Assembly: GCA_947458675.1 (NCBI GenBank)
Contig: CANHAW010000021.1
Location: forward strand, 1 to 12,750
DNA length: 12,750 nt
From: Beijerinckiaceae bacterium
Lineage (GTDB): Bacteria > Pseudomonadota > Alphaproteobacteria > Rhizobiales > Beijerinckiaceae
Direction: 5' to 3'
Shown here: in pieces, positions 1 through 6,683 of the stretch
Layout of the letters: every line of letters begins with the position of its first letter
How positions within the stretch are numbered: the stretch's first letter is position 1
Notes under the pieces: model-generated
Told to the model about the DNA's origin: nothing
The model's database searches: none
Seen by the model: the letters and a program-made list of their open reading frames with translations, nothing else
Position numbers and translations under genes: made by a program

Positions 1-431
1 CAGACCATGGTGACATTGGCTGAGGGACTCGTGCGGCCGATCCAGTTGAATTGCGCAGCCTTGTAGCGGGCTTGCGGATGGCCGAGCCGGCCTTGCAGCG
101 GAATGCCCTGCGACACGGCGCCGAGCACGCTGCCGTCTTTGGCCGCAACATTGAACAAATGATTGGAGGCGAGCAGGCTGCCGGCGCCGGGCATGTTTTG
201 CGTGATCACGCGCGGATTGCCGGGAATATGTTTGCCGATATGTCCGGCGACCACGCGCGCATAAAGATCGTTGGAGCCGCCTGGCGGATAACCGACAACC
301 ATTTCGACATTGCGGCTTCCATAAAAGGCCGAAACATCTTGTGCGAGCGCAGGCGTTGCCAAGGCACAGGCCATGATGGGAAGAAGAGCGTATTCTCCAA
401 CGGAACGGCGACGCTTGGTCGTGGGTTTCAT
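1..431 (-). CDS. TctC/Bug-family solute-binding protein, N-terminal part (cut by left edge)
   Basis: This is the periplasmic receptor type of tripartite tricarboxylate transporters, which capture small carboxylates or related organic solutes for a TctA/TctB membrane pair. About 143 residues are visible and the frame stays open to the left edge; full-length relatives are about 320 residues. After a basic start (KPTTKRRR) comes a hydrophobic stretch ending in ATPALAQ, a good signal peptide with cleavage before Q or D. The mature part opens with the family-typical VEMVVGYPPGGSNDLYAR block, followed by VITQNMPGAGSLLASN. Two ATGs lie side by side (434 and 431). A GGGAGGA ribosome site sits 1 base before the first and 4 before the second, so I chose 431. 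No TctA or TctB gene is in the window, so any partner lies elsewhere. The family assignment is firm; the ligand is unknown because this family is very large and its ligands vary. Confidence 0.88.
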   Translation of the reverse strand, partial: MKPTTKRRRSVGEYALLPIMACALATPALAQDVSAFYGSRNVEMVVGYPPGGSNDLYARVVAGHIGKHIPGNPRVITQNMPGAGSLLASNHLFNVAAKDGSVLGAVSQGIPLQGRLGHPQARYKAAQFNWIGRTSPSANVTMV

Positions 432-434
432 CAT

Positions 435-629
435 ATCCTCCCGCAATTCATTTTCGAGCCCGGTCCGCGCCGGTTGATGCTGCTCAGGTTCATGTAAGAT
501 GAAGGCAAGATCAAGTGCGAGTTTCAGTCGAAAGACGAAAGTGATCGTGCTTGCGCAAGAGCCGCGTCTGCTTCACCCTCAAGGTCCCAAAGAGAAAAGA
601 ACGGCCACGGGCCGACCGGGAGGAGCAAG
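435..629. promoter_or_regulatory. Divergent intergenic region between two binding-protein genes
   Basis: This gap of about 195 bp separates two divergently transcribed binding-protein genes and must hold both promoters. A perfect 10-bp palindrome, CTTGCGCAAG, lies at 550-559 and could be an operator half-pair, though short palindromes also occur by chance. A TTGATG (474-479) followed after 15 bp by TAAGAT (495-500) is a weak rightward promoter candidate with a short spacer. No RNA gene or extra ORF with a convincing start is seen here. Confidence 0.45.
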
Positions 630-1676
630 ATGAAATCCAGACTCATGGTTTGTGCCACCATGGCGGCCAGCATCGTTCTGTTCAGCGAAACAGCGCGCGC
701 AGCCGATCTCGTCAGGATCGGCGTGCTGAATACGATAGGCGATATTGCCGTTCTGATTGCTGAGGAAAAAGGCTATTTCAAGCAGGAAAATATTCAGGCC
801 GAACTCATCGTCTTCGATGCGTCTGCGAAAATGATTCCACCACTTGGCACGGGCGATCTCGATGTCGGTGGCGGCGCGACAGCTGCGTCTCTTTTCAATG
901 CGATTGATCGCAAGATCGGCGTGCGCATTGTTGCTGACAAGGGCCGCACGGAACCCGTCTATGTTTATCAGAGCGTGATGATCCGCAAGGATCTGATCGA
1001 TAGCGGACGTTTCAAATCCTATGCCGATCTGAAGGGGCTGAAATTTGCGCAAGGCGCGGCGGGCGTCGGGCCCTGGGCTGTGCTGAATGAGGCGGCGAAA
1101 AAAGGCGGCGTGAATTATGCCGATATCGACAAGGTCTATTTGCCTTTCCCGCAGCAGGTTGCAGCGTTTCAGAACCGCGCCATCGATGGCTCGATCATGA
1201 ATGAGCCTTTCAAGACGATTGTTGCCGAGCAGGGGCTGGCGGTTGAATTCGAGCCGACGGAAAATTTCGTCTCCATGTATGAATTGTCCATGCTCTTCTT
1301 CGGCGACAAGTTTCGCACCGAGCGCAAGGATGTTGCCCATCGTTTCATGAAAGCCTTTTTGCGCGGCACGCGCGATTACAATGATGCGCTCGCCAATGGA
1401 CGCTGGCGCACCGATGGCGGCGCCGATGAGGTGATTCGCATCTTCTCGCAGCGCTCCAAAGTTCCCGAGGCTCTGTTGCGCAAGATCACGCCGCAGGCGG
1501 CCGATCCGGATGGCAAAGTGGCGTTGGAGAGCGTGCGGCGCGATCTGGCTTTCTTCCAGGAACAGGGCGATGTCACCAATAAGGGGCTGAAGGCGGACGA
1601 TTGTTTCGACCCGACCTTCGCTGAGCGCGCCGCCCGCGAACTTGGCCCCTATATCCGCAAGGCTTCGGCCCGCTAG
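630..1676 (+). CDS. ABC transporter substrate-binding protein, NMT1/SsuA/ThiY-like
   Basis: This is a 348-residue periplasmic binding protein of the NMT1/THI5-like group, which delivers sulfonates, nitrate, pyrimidine precursors or aromatic acids to SsuBC/TauBC-type ABC transporters. A signal peptide is clear: a hydrophobic stretch after MKSR ends in TARA, with cleavage before A25. The mature protein starts DLVRIGVLNTIGD and shows the family pattern of an aligned helix (VLIAEEKGYFKQENI), then PPLGTGDLDVGGGATAASLFNA around residues 70-91, then KGLKFAQG and DGSIMNEPF in the second lobe. The length is normal for the family. The start is supported by GGGAGGAG six bases upstream. No ATPase or permease gene follows; instead a hairpin terminator overlaps the stop codon, so the gene seems to be transcribed alone. 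The ligand cannot be inferred. Confidence 0.9.
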   Translation: MKSRLMVCATMAASIVLFSETARAADLVRIGVLNTIGDIAVLIAEEKGYFKQENIQAELIVFDASAKMIPPLGTGDLDVGGGATAASLFNAIDRKIGVRIVADKGRTEPVYVYQSVMIRKDLIDSGRFKSYADLKGLKFAQGAAGVGPWAVLNEAAKKGGVNYADIDKVYLPFPQQVAAFQNRAIDGSIMNEPFKTIVAEQGLAVEFEPTENFVSMYELSMLFFGDKFRTERKDVAHRFMKAFLRGTRDYNDALANGRWRTDGGADEVIRIFSQRSKVPEALLRKITPQAADPDGKVALESVRRDLAFFQEQGDVTNKGLKADDCFDPTFAERAARELGPYIRKASAR

Positions 1677-1695
1677 GGGCGCCGCGCGCCCTTTT
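1675..1695 (+). terminator. Probable rho-independent terminator after the NMT1-like gene
   Basis: GGGCGC (1677-1682), a CGC loop and GCGCCC (1686-1691) form a perfect 6-bp GC stem that can extend by a G-T and an A-T pair, followed by TTTT (1692-1695). The stem begins inside the TAG stop codon. The U-tract is short, so termination efficiency is uncertain. Confidence 0.55.
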
Positions 1696-1820
1696 GGCCT
1701 GTTCCTCCGGCGGATTCCGGCTTTGACGCCGGGCTTTGCCGGGGGGTGGGCGCCGGCGCGCGATCTTGTGAAGTTCTCTTGAGAGCGGCCCGGCGTAAGG
1801 AGAAACCGCTGGGGCAGGTC

Positions 1821-1848
1821 TGGTCATGCCCGGATGCCGGCCTATACT
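1821..1848 (+). promoter_or_regulatory. Candidate sigma-70 promoter of the APC transporter
   Basis: TATACT (1843-1848) is a good -10 box. TGGTCA (1821-1826) matches the -35 consensus at four of six positions with a 16-bp spacer. The start codon lies about 30 bases downstream of the -10 box, leaving room for a short leader and the ribosome site GGGAG. The rest of the 1677-1877 gap is GC-rich and shows no other structure I can support. Confidence 0.4.
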
Positions 1849-1877
1849 GAAGCTTGAGAGAAAAAAGGGAGTCCGGG

Positions 1878-3212
1878 ATGTCCAAGGCTGATGCGGCAAA
1901 GCCGCAGCCGATCCTGTCATTGGTTGATGGCGTGGCGATTATGGTCGGCATTGTCATCGGGATCGGAATCTTCAAGACGCCCTCCCTGATTGCGTCCAAT
2001 GTCGGTAGCGAGGCTGCTTTTATCGGTATCTGGGTCTTTGGTGGCCTGATCACGCTGATCGGCGCGCTCTGCTATGCGGAACTGGCCAGCGCCGAGCCCC
2101 ATAGCGGCGGCGAATATCATTTTCTCTGGCGTGCCTATGGGCCGAAAGTGGCCATTCTCTTCGGCTGGGCGCGCGGCACCGTCATCCAGACGGGCGCCAT
2201 TGCGGCGGTCGGTTTCGTGCTGGGCGATTATGCCTCGCAGATTTTCAGCTTCGGCCCGAAAAGTGCGGCCATTTATGCAGCTTTGTCAGTGATCGGCGTG
2301 ACGGCCTTTAATCTGCTGGGCACTGTGCCGGGCAAAAGATTGCAGGTGATTTTGACCAGCCTGACGGTGGTCGCCGTCATGGCGGTCATTGCGGCGGCGC
2401 TTTTTTCGGTCAATCAGGCACCCGCACCGGCGGCCGCCTCCTCGTCCTCCGGCTCGCTCGGGCTGGCGCTGATTCTCGTTCTGCTCACTTATGGCGGCTG
2501 GAACGAAGTGGCCTATGTGGCGGCTGAAATGCGCAATGTGCAGCGCGATGCAGCGCGCATGCTGGTGGCGGGCACGATTGTGCTGACCGCGCTTTATGTC
2601 TTCGTCAATGTCGCCATGCTCTGGACCTTCGGGCTGGAGGGCTTGCGCGCCTCGCAGGCGCCGGGCGCCGATCTCATGCGTCTGGCGGTGGGCGATTCGG
2701 GGGCGATCATCTTGAGCCTCATTGTCATTGTGACGGCTCTGTCGACGATCAACGGCACGATTTTCACCGGCGCGCGCACTTATTACGCTCTGGGCCGCGA
2801 TCTGCCGCTGTTTCGCCGTCTCGGCGTCTGGGATGAGCGCGGCGACAATCCGCGCAACGGCATTCTGGCGCAGGGCGCGATTTCGCTGCTTCTGGTGGCT
2901 GCAGGCAGTGTCAGCCGCGATGGCTTTCAGGCCATGGTCGATTATACGGCGCCGATTTTCTGGGCCTTCCTGTTTCTGGTCGGGCTGTCGCTCTTCATTC
3001 TGCGCCACCGCGAGCCGCAGCGTGAATTGCCCTTCCGTGTGCCCCTTTACCCGCTGACGCCGATCCTCTTTTGCGCCACTTGCCTCTATATGCTTTACGC
3101 CAGTGTCACTTACACGGGTTATGGAGCTTTGGCTGGCATGGCCGTCGTTGCAGCGGGGCTTCCGCTGGTCTTCTATCGCGCCAAGGGGCAGAATTCGCAC
3201 CTTTCGCATTGA
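1878..3212 (+). CDS. APC-superfamily amino acid permease
   Basis: This 444-residue inner-membrane protein belongs to the amino acid-polyamine-organocation (APC) superfamily and resembles the LAT/SteT-like branch of amino acid exchangers. The first membrane segment carries the unwound substrate-binding motif GIGIFKTP at residues 28-35. This is followed by the conserved loop ELASAEPHSGGEYHFLWRAYG (about 68-88). Many later hydrophobic segments fit the usual 12-helix fold, including ALILVLLTYGGWNEVAYVAAE in the middle and the conserved GARTYYALGRD loop. The ATG at 1878 is preferred over an in-frame TTG at 1854 because GGGAG lies six bases before it and the TTG has no ribosome site. The substrate is probably an amino acid but cannot be fixed. 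The gene is followed after 32 bp by the methyltransferase, so the two are probably co-transcribed. Confidence 0.9.
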   Translation: MSKADAAKPQPILSLVDGVAIMVGIVIGIGIFKTPSLIASNVGSEAAFIGIWVFGGLITLIGALCYAELASAEPHSGGEYHFLWRAYGPKVAILFGWARGTVIQTGAIAAVGFVLGDYASQIFSFGPKSAAIYAALSVIGVTAFNLLGTVPGKRLQVILTSLTVVAVMAVIAAALFSVNQAPAPAAASSSSGSLGLALILVLLTYGGWNEVAYVAAEMRNVQRDAARMLVAGTIVLTALYVFVNVAMLWTFGLEGLRASQAPGADLMRLAVGDSGAIILSLIVIVTALSTINGTIFTGARTYYALGRDLPLFRRLGVWDERGDNPRNGILAQGAISLLLVAAGSVSRDGFQAMVDYTAPIFWAFLFLVGLSLFILRHREPQRELPFRVPLYPLTPILFCATCLYMLYASVTYTGYGALAGMAVVAAGLPLVFYRAKGQNSHLSH

Positions 3213-3244
3213 TCCCGCATCTTCTTGTCCGCAGGAGTTCGAAA

Positions 3245-4075
3245 ATGAAGAAAAGCCTGAAATTCCGCCATTTCCTCGGCGCCGCCGTCCTGGCTGCAGC
3301 CCTGAGCCCGGCTCTGGCCACAGCCCAGACGGCAGAAACCTACACGCCTTCCGTCGGCCAGATGGGCAAGGATGTCGTCTGGGTGCCGACGCCCGACGGT
3401 CTCGTCGATCGCATGCTCGAAATGGCGAAAGTGACGAAACAGGATTTCCTGATCGATCTGGGCTCGGGCGATGGGCGCACCGTGATTGCAGCCGCCAAGC
3501 GTGGCGTGAAGGCGCTGGGTGTTGAATATAATCCCGACATGGTTCGCCTCTCGCGCACCAATGCGCAAAATGCCGGCGTCACCAATATGGTCGAATTCGT
3601 TCACGGCGACATTTTCGAATATAATTTTTCGAAAGCCACCGTGCTGACCCTGTTCCTGCTGCCGCATCTCAATGTCAAATTGCGGCCGATCATTCTGGAC
3701 ATGAAGCCGGGCACGCGCGTTGTGTCGAATTCCTTCGACATGGGCGACTGGAACCCCGATGAGCGCGCCGAAGCCAAGGGCGAATGCACGAGCTATTGCC
3801 GCGCCATGCTCTGGATCGTGCCGGCCAAGGTCGGCGGCGAATGGAGCGGCGCCAATGGCCGTCTCTCGCTCAACCAGACCTATCAGACTTTTGCAGGCTC
3901 GATCACCATGGGTGGTTCGACGAGCCAGATCACCTCGGGCAAGATCAATGCCGATGCGGTTGAATTCGAAGCCGGCGGCAAGCGCTACCAGGGCAAGGTC
4001 GACGGCAATCGCATGTCGGGCACGATCGAGGGTTCGAAAGACACCTGGACGATGACGCGCGCTGCTGCGAAATAA
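3245..4075 (+). CDS. Class I SAM-dependent methyltransferase with apparent signal peptide and C-terminal beta-rich domain
   Basis: The protein has 276 residues in three parts. Residues 1-27 look like a Sec signal peptide: KK-start, hydrophobic GAAVLAAALSPALA, cleavage near ATA|Q28. Residues about 48-190 are a Rossmann methyltransferase core: SAM-binding motif I DLGSGDGR (71-78), acidic E94 in GVEYNP, GDIF (121-124), then TLFLLPHLN (135-143) and GTRVVSNSFDMGDW (156-169). This set is typical of the FAM173/ATPSc-KMT-like group, whose characterised eukaryotic members are lysine methyltransferases. Residues about 195-276 form an extra domain with alternating polar/hydrophobic strands and repeated glycine turns (GKRYQGKVDGNRMSGTIEG). 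The start has AGGAG seven bases upstream. SAM is cytosolic, so export would be paradoxical; the N-terminus could instead be a membrane anchor. The substrate is unknown. It ends just before a strong terminator. Confidence 0.85.
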   Translation: MKKSLKFRHFLGAAVLAAALSPALATAQTAETYTPSVGQMGKDVVWVPTPDGLVDRMLEMAKVTKQDFLIDLGSGDGRTVIAAAKRGVKALGVEYNPDMVRLSRTNAQNAGVTNMVEFVHGDIFEYNFSKATVLTLFLLPHLNVKLRPIILDMKPGTRVVSNSFDMGDWNPDERAEAKGECTSYCRAMLWIVPAKVGGEWSGANGRLSLNQTYQTFAGSITMGGSTSQITSGKINADAVEFEAGGKRYQGKVDGNRMSGTIEGSKDTWTMTRAAAK

Positions 4076-4093
4076 GTTTCGCAATCAAAAAGC

Positions 4094-4124
4094 AAGGGCG
4101 CGCTGGCAACAGCGCGCCCTTTTT
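4094..4124 (+). terminator. Strong rho-independent terminator
   Basis: AGGGCGCGCT (4095-4104) and AGCGCGCCCT (4111-4120) form a perfect 10-bp stem around a GGCAAC loop, followed by TTTT up to 4124. The A-rich stretch just upstream means the hairpin may also work for the leftward alpha/beta hydrolase gene, which ends at 4148, so it is plausibly bidirectional. Confidence 0.9.
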
Positions 4125-4147
4125 GTTTGGAAAAACGCTTGCCGATA

Positions 4148-4930
4148 TCAGGCAAGGCCGCGCGCAAAATCGCGCAGCGCGTCGGCAAAGCCCTTGGGCT
4201 CTTCCATCGGCGTCATATGGCCGGTCTTGAATTCGCGATAGAGGCAGCCGGGAATGGAGGCGACCATATCCTGCATGGCCGGCATGGGCGTTGCCTGATC
4301 GTGAGTGCCGGCAATTGCCATGGCGGGAATTTTCGTCTTCGCCAGATCATCGGCATAATTGAGATCGCGAATGGCGCGCCATGACCAGGCGTGAACAATC
4401 GGATCGTTTTCCAAAAGCCAGTCGCGCGCTCTGAGCACAAGATCGGGCCGCAGGCCTTGCACGTCTGACGAAAACCAGCGCGTCAAAGTGGTGGGCAGAA
4501 TTTCCGGCATGCCCTTTTCCGCCGTCACTGCGCGTTGTTCGAGCATGGCCCGGCCAGCATCGTCGCGACGATGGCCCGTATTGGCGATCACACCGCCGCG
4601 CAACACATCGGGCGTGCGCGCCATCATCGCCTGCACGATCATGCCGCCCATGGAGCAGCCCGCTGCAATGACCGGGCCTTGGCCGACAGCGCGCACGAGT
4701 TCGGCCATGTCCTGTGCGCAATCGGTCAGGCTGAAGGCTTTTGCCGGTACGTCGCTTTCGCCATGGCCGCGCGTTTCAACCGCAATGGTGCGATATTCAT
4801 CTTCCAGCGCCAGCATGACATCATCCCAGAAAGCAGCCCGCATGCCGATGGGATGACAGAGGAGAATGGTGCGCCCGCGTCCGCGTGTTTTGTAATTCAG
4901 CGCAAGGCCCGAAGATGTTCTGAATTTCAT
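4148..4930 (-). CDS. Alpha/beta hydrolase, 3-oxoadipate enol-lactonase-like
   Basis: This 260-residue cytoplasmic protein has an alpha/beta hydrolase fold. The nucleophile elbow GCSMGG places Ser93; the acid is Asp211 in GTHDQATP and the base is His238 in TGHMTPMEEP, so the catalytic triad is complete. The oxyanion loop is CHPIGMRAAFWDD and the conserved turn ETRGHGESD follows. The overall layout matches 3-oxoadipate enol-lactonases (PcaD-like) and related carbon-carbon or ester hydrolases of aromatic catabolism. However, the first elbow glycine is followed by Cys rather than the more usual residue, and the true substrate is unclear. It is the last gene of a leftward three-gene unit, 13 bp after the ModA-like gene, with GGGAG eight bases before its ATG. 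The context suggests it hydrolyses an intermediate made by the divergent molybdenum hydroxylase operon (inference). Confidence 0.87.
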   Translation of the reverse strand: MKFRTSSGLALNYKTRGRGRTILLCHPIGMRAAFWDDVMLALEDEYRTIAVETRGHGESDVPAKAFSLTDCAQDMAELVRAVGQGPVIAAGCSMGGMIVQAMMARTPDVLRGGVIANTGHRRDDAGRAMLEQRAVTAEKGMPEILPTTLTRWFSSDVQGLRPDLVLRARDWLLENDPIVHAWSWRAIRDLNYADDLAKTKIPAMAIAGTHDQATPMPAMQDMVASIPGCLYREFKTGHMTPMEEPKGFADALRDFARGLA

Positions 4931-4943
4931 GTCACTCTCTCCC

Positions 4944-5645
4944 TCATGCCTGCGGATCGAGGCCGACCCGCCGCATCATGTCTTTGGCGTCTTCGCTGCG
5001 CAGAAAATCCATCAAGGCCTGCGCCTTGTGTGTTGCAGGATTGGGTATCAGCGCCTGCATGGCATATTCGGTCTGCAATTCAGCCGGCAGTCGCCCGGCA
5101 AAATGAATGCCGGGGATCGGCACGATTTCGCTCGCAAGAGTGATGACCGCATCGGCCTCGCCGCGCGCCACAGCGGCAGAGACAAAAGAGCCCGGCCCTT
5201 CAAACATGCGGGCTTTGGCGCGCAATTCTGCGCCAAAACCCAAACGATCTGCATGGGCGAGTGTTTCTGCACCAAGATTGGTGCCGGCCTTGGGATCGGA
5301 CAGGCCGATGGAAGGCAGCGCTGCCACAGCTTCGCGAAAAGCTTTGAGGCTCGACACATCGGGTGCATCGCGCCCGGCCGGTACGCCCATGCCCACCGGC
5401 GGGATGGCGAGTTTGAAACTCGTCACATTTTGCGCAAAGCCATCGGCCTGCGCCTTTTTCAAAACGCCTGCGACAATCACACCAGCATCGAAGGCAAAGC
5501 CGCTTTCGAGAATCTCGCGCGTCTTGCCCGGCGTTGCATAAGTGTAGGTCAGTGCGACGGCATTCTGTTTTTCGAAGGCCGGCCCGATGAGATCCATGGC
5601 GGCGCGAAAGCCGCCCGCACACAGGACATTGAGATTGTCCGTCAC
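4944..5645 (-). CDS. ModA-like substrate-binding protein without signal peptide
   Basis: This 233-residue protein has the type 2 periplasmic-binding fold of the molybdate-binding ModA group: LNVLCAGGFRAAMDLIGPAFEKQ at the N-terminus, EILESGFAFDAGVIVAG for the usual QI..GAPADVFISA, KAGTNLG in the hinge region, and GEADAVITLASEI near 162-173. The oxyanion-contact serines of true ModA (AAS and SSG) appear as CAG and TPG, so the ligand may not be molybdate. The start is a GTG with a strong GGGAGGA ribosome site six bases upstream. An in-frame stop lies 12 codons before it, so no signal peptide can be hidden upstream and the protein should remain in the cytoplasm. It sits between the IclR regulator (36-bp gap) and the hydrolase, and has no ModB or ModC partner here. 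Possible roles are small-molecule sensing or carrying (inference only). Confidence 0.8.
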   Translation of the reverse strand: MTDNLNVLCAGGFRAAMDLIGPAFEKQNAVALTYTYATPGKTREILESGFAFDAGVIVAGVLKKAQADGFAQNVTSFKLAIPPVGMGVPAGRDAPDVSSLKAFREAVAALPSIGLSDPKAGTNLGAETLAHADRLGFGAELRAKARMFEGPGSFVSAAVARGEADAVITLASEIVPIPGIHFAGRLPAELQTEYAMQALIPNPATHKAQALMDFLRSEDAKDMMRRVGLDPQA

Positions 5646-5681
5646 TTTGTCTCCTCCCTTTTCATGCGCCCCTTGCGGACG

Positions 5682-6476
5682 TCATGCTGCGCTTGGCCGC
5701 TTGGCTTGCGGCTTTCCGCCCATATCGATCGTGATCTTGTTGGTGCATTCCAGCAGCAGGCCGATGAGATGATCCTGGCTTGCAGCATCGAATCTTTGTT
5801 CGGGAATTGTCAGGCAGACATCGCCGATCACTTCGCCATTGCTGCCGAAAATCGGTGCTGCCAGACCAACCGCCCCTTGAATGCGCTGACCGCGCGTCAA
5901 AGCATAGCCGCGCTGGCGGATGGTTTCGAGCTCGGCTGAGAGTTTGTAACTCTCGGTAATCGAATGCTGGGTGAGCGGAGACAGGCGCGTGCGCTGGATG
6001 ATATTGTGCACATGCGCTTCTTCAAGAAAGGCCAGAATCGCAAGGCCCGATGCACCCGTATAGACGGGCGACCATTTGTTGAGTTCGATCGCATAGCGCA
6101 GCGGATGCATGGATTCGACGCTGGCGCCAAACAGCATTTCCTGCCGCACCGGATCGTAAATACCAAGCAAAGCCGTCTCGTTGCAGGCATCGACCAGCGC
6201 GCGCATATGCGACAAAGCCCTCTGGCGCAGCGGCGACTTGCCGCTCGCCAGATAGGCGAGGCGCAGAAATTCAAGACCAAGCTCATAGCGCCCCGTCTCG
6301 GGATTTTGCCGCATGAAGCCTTCTTCGGTGAGCCCGATCAGCAGGCGATGGGCACTGCTTGGCGCAACCTTCATCGCAGCCGCCAATTCCCGCACGCCAA
6401 TCTCGCCGCCGGGATATTCCACGACGCGGGCCAGCGCCCTGAGAGTTTTGGAAACAGGATTGCGACTGTTCTGCAT
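5682..6476 (-). CDS. IclR-family transcriptional regulator
   Basis: The protein has 264 residues, normal for IclR regulators. Residues about 7-70 form the winged helix-turn-helix: VSKTLRALARVVEYPGG, then GVRELAAAMKVAPSSAHRLL as the recognition region, then the wing GFMRQNPETGRYELGLEF. The effector domain (about 80-250) shows family blocks such as ETALLGIYD, PVYTGASGLAILAF, RQRGYALTRGQRIQGAVGLAAPIF and GDVCLTIPEQRF. Such proteins sense organic acids or aromatic compounds and act as activators or repressors of nearby catabolic genes. The ATG at 6476 gives a normal N-terminus, although its ribosome site is weak. It is first in the leftward unit and divergent from the DUF35-thiolase-hydroxylase operon, which makes that operon its obvious target; candidate operator half-sites lie in the shared gap. 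Confidence 0.93.
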   Translation of the reverse strand: MQNSRNPVSKTLRALARVVEYPGGEIGVRELAAAMKVAPSSAHRLLIGLTEEGFMRQNPETGRYELGLEFLRLAYLASGKSPLRQRALSHMRALVDACNETALLGIYDPVRQEMLFGASVESMHPLRYAIELNKWSPVYTGASGLAILAFLEEAHVHNIIQRTRLSPLTQHSITESYKLSAELETIRQRGYALTRGQRIQGAVGLAAPIFGSNGEVIGDVCLTIPEQRFDAASQDHLIGLLLECTNKITIDMGGKPQAKRPSAA

Positions 6477-6559
6477 AGTCGAACGATATTTCCATTCAAA
6501 CGATCAGAGCAAGCTGGATTCGACCTCTTTCGCAGCGCAGCATGAGTTCATGCACAAAA

Positions 6560-6589
6560 AAGCGAACACTTGTTCTGCTTAAGCGAACA
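6560..6589. promoter_or_regulatory. Triple half-site, candidate IclR-family operator
   Basis: The 9-mer AAGCGAACA occurs exactly twice in the same direction, at 6560-6568 and 6581-6589, a 21-bp period (two helical turns). Between them lies a near copy in reverse, TGTTCTGCTT at 6571-6580 (AAGCAGAACA on the other strand). Thus one convergent pair (GAACA-CT-TGTTC) and one direct repeat share a site. Three-part operators of this sort are known for IclR-family PcaU and PobR. Assignment to the adjacent regulator is inference. Confidence 0.6.
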
Positions 6590-6606
6590 AACTCTTAGTG
6601 CCTTGA

Positions 6607-6636
6607 TTGACAAGCTGGTTCGGCTCATGGTCGTTT
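6607..6636 (+). promoter_or_regulatory. Candidate promoter of the rightward catabolic operon
   Basis: TTGACA (6607-6612) is a perfect -35 box beginning 18 bp after the last candidate operator half-site. No good -10 box follows: the hexamers at 16-18 bp spacing (for example TCGTTT at 6631-6636) are poor. A strong -35 with a weak -10 just downstream of an operator would suit an activated promoter, but this remains tentative. The start codon of the first gene lies about 50 bp further on. Confidence 0.35.
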
Positions 6637-6683
6637 CAAGTCAGAAGCGAGTTCATCGCCACTCTGGGAGGATGCGGGTTCAA

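Noticed and set aside
1854..1877. Upstream TTG start for the APC transporter
   Set aside because: No ribosome site precedes it, and GGGAG lies inside the supposed extra codons at the right distance for the ATG at 1878.
2286..3209. 307-codon open frame on the minus strand
   Set aside because: It is the mirror of the APC transporter gene, full of charged residues complementary to membrane-segment codons.
3173..4084. 303-codon open frame on the minus strand
   Set aside because: It is antisense to the methyltransferase and runs through its ribosome site; no ribosome site or motif supports it.
4929..5939. 336-codon open frame on the plus strand
   Set aside because: It is antisense to the ModA-like gene and the end of the IclR gene, both with clear family signatures and ribosome sites. 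The translation shows no recognisable domain.
6571..6589. TGTTC...GAACA as a single LexA-like or phage operator palindrome
   Set aside because: The two arms around GCTTAAGC are offset by one base, so symmetry is imperfect. The direct repeat and the position next to an IclR gene fit a three-part regulator site better.
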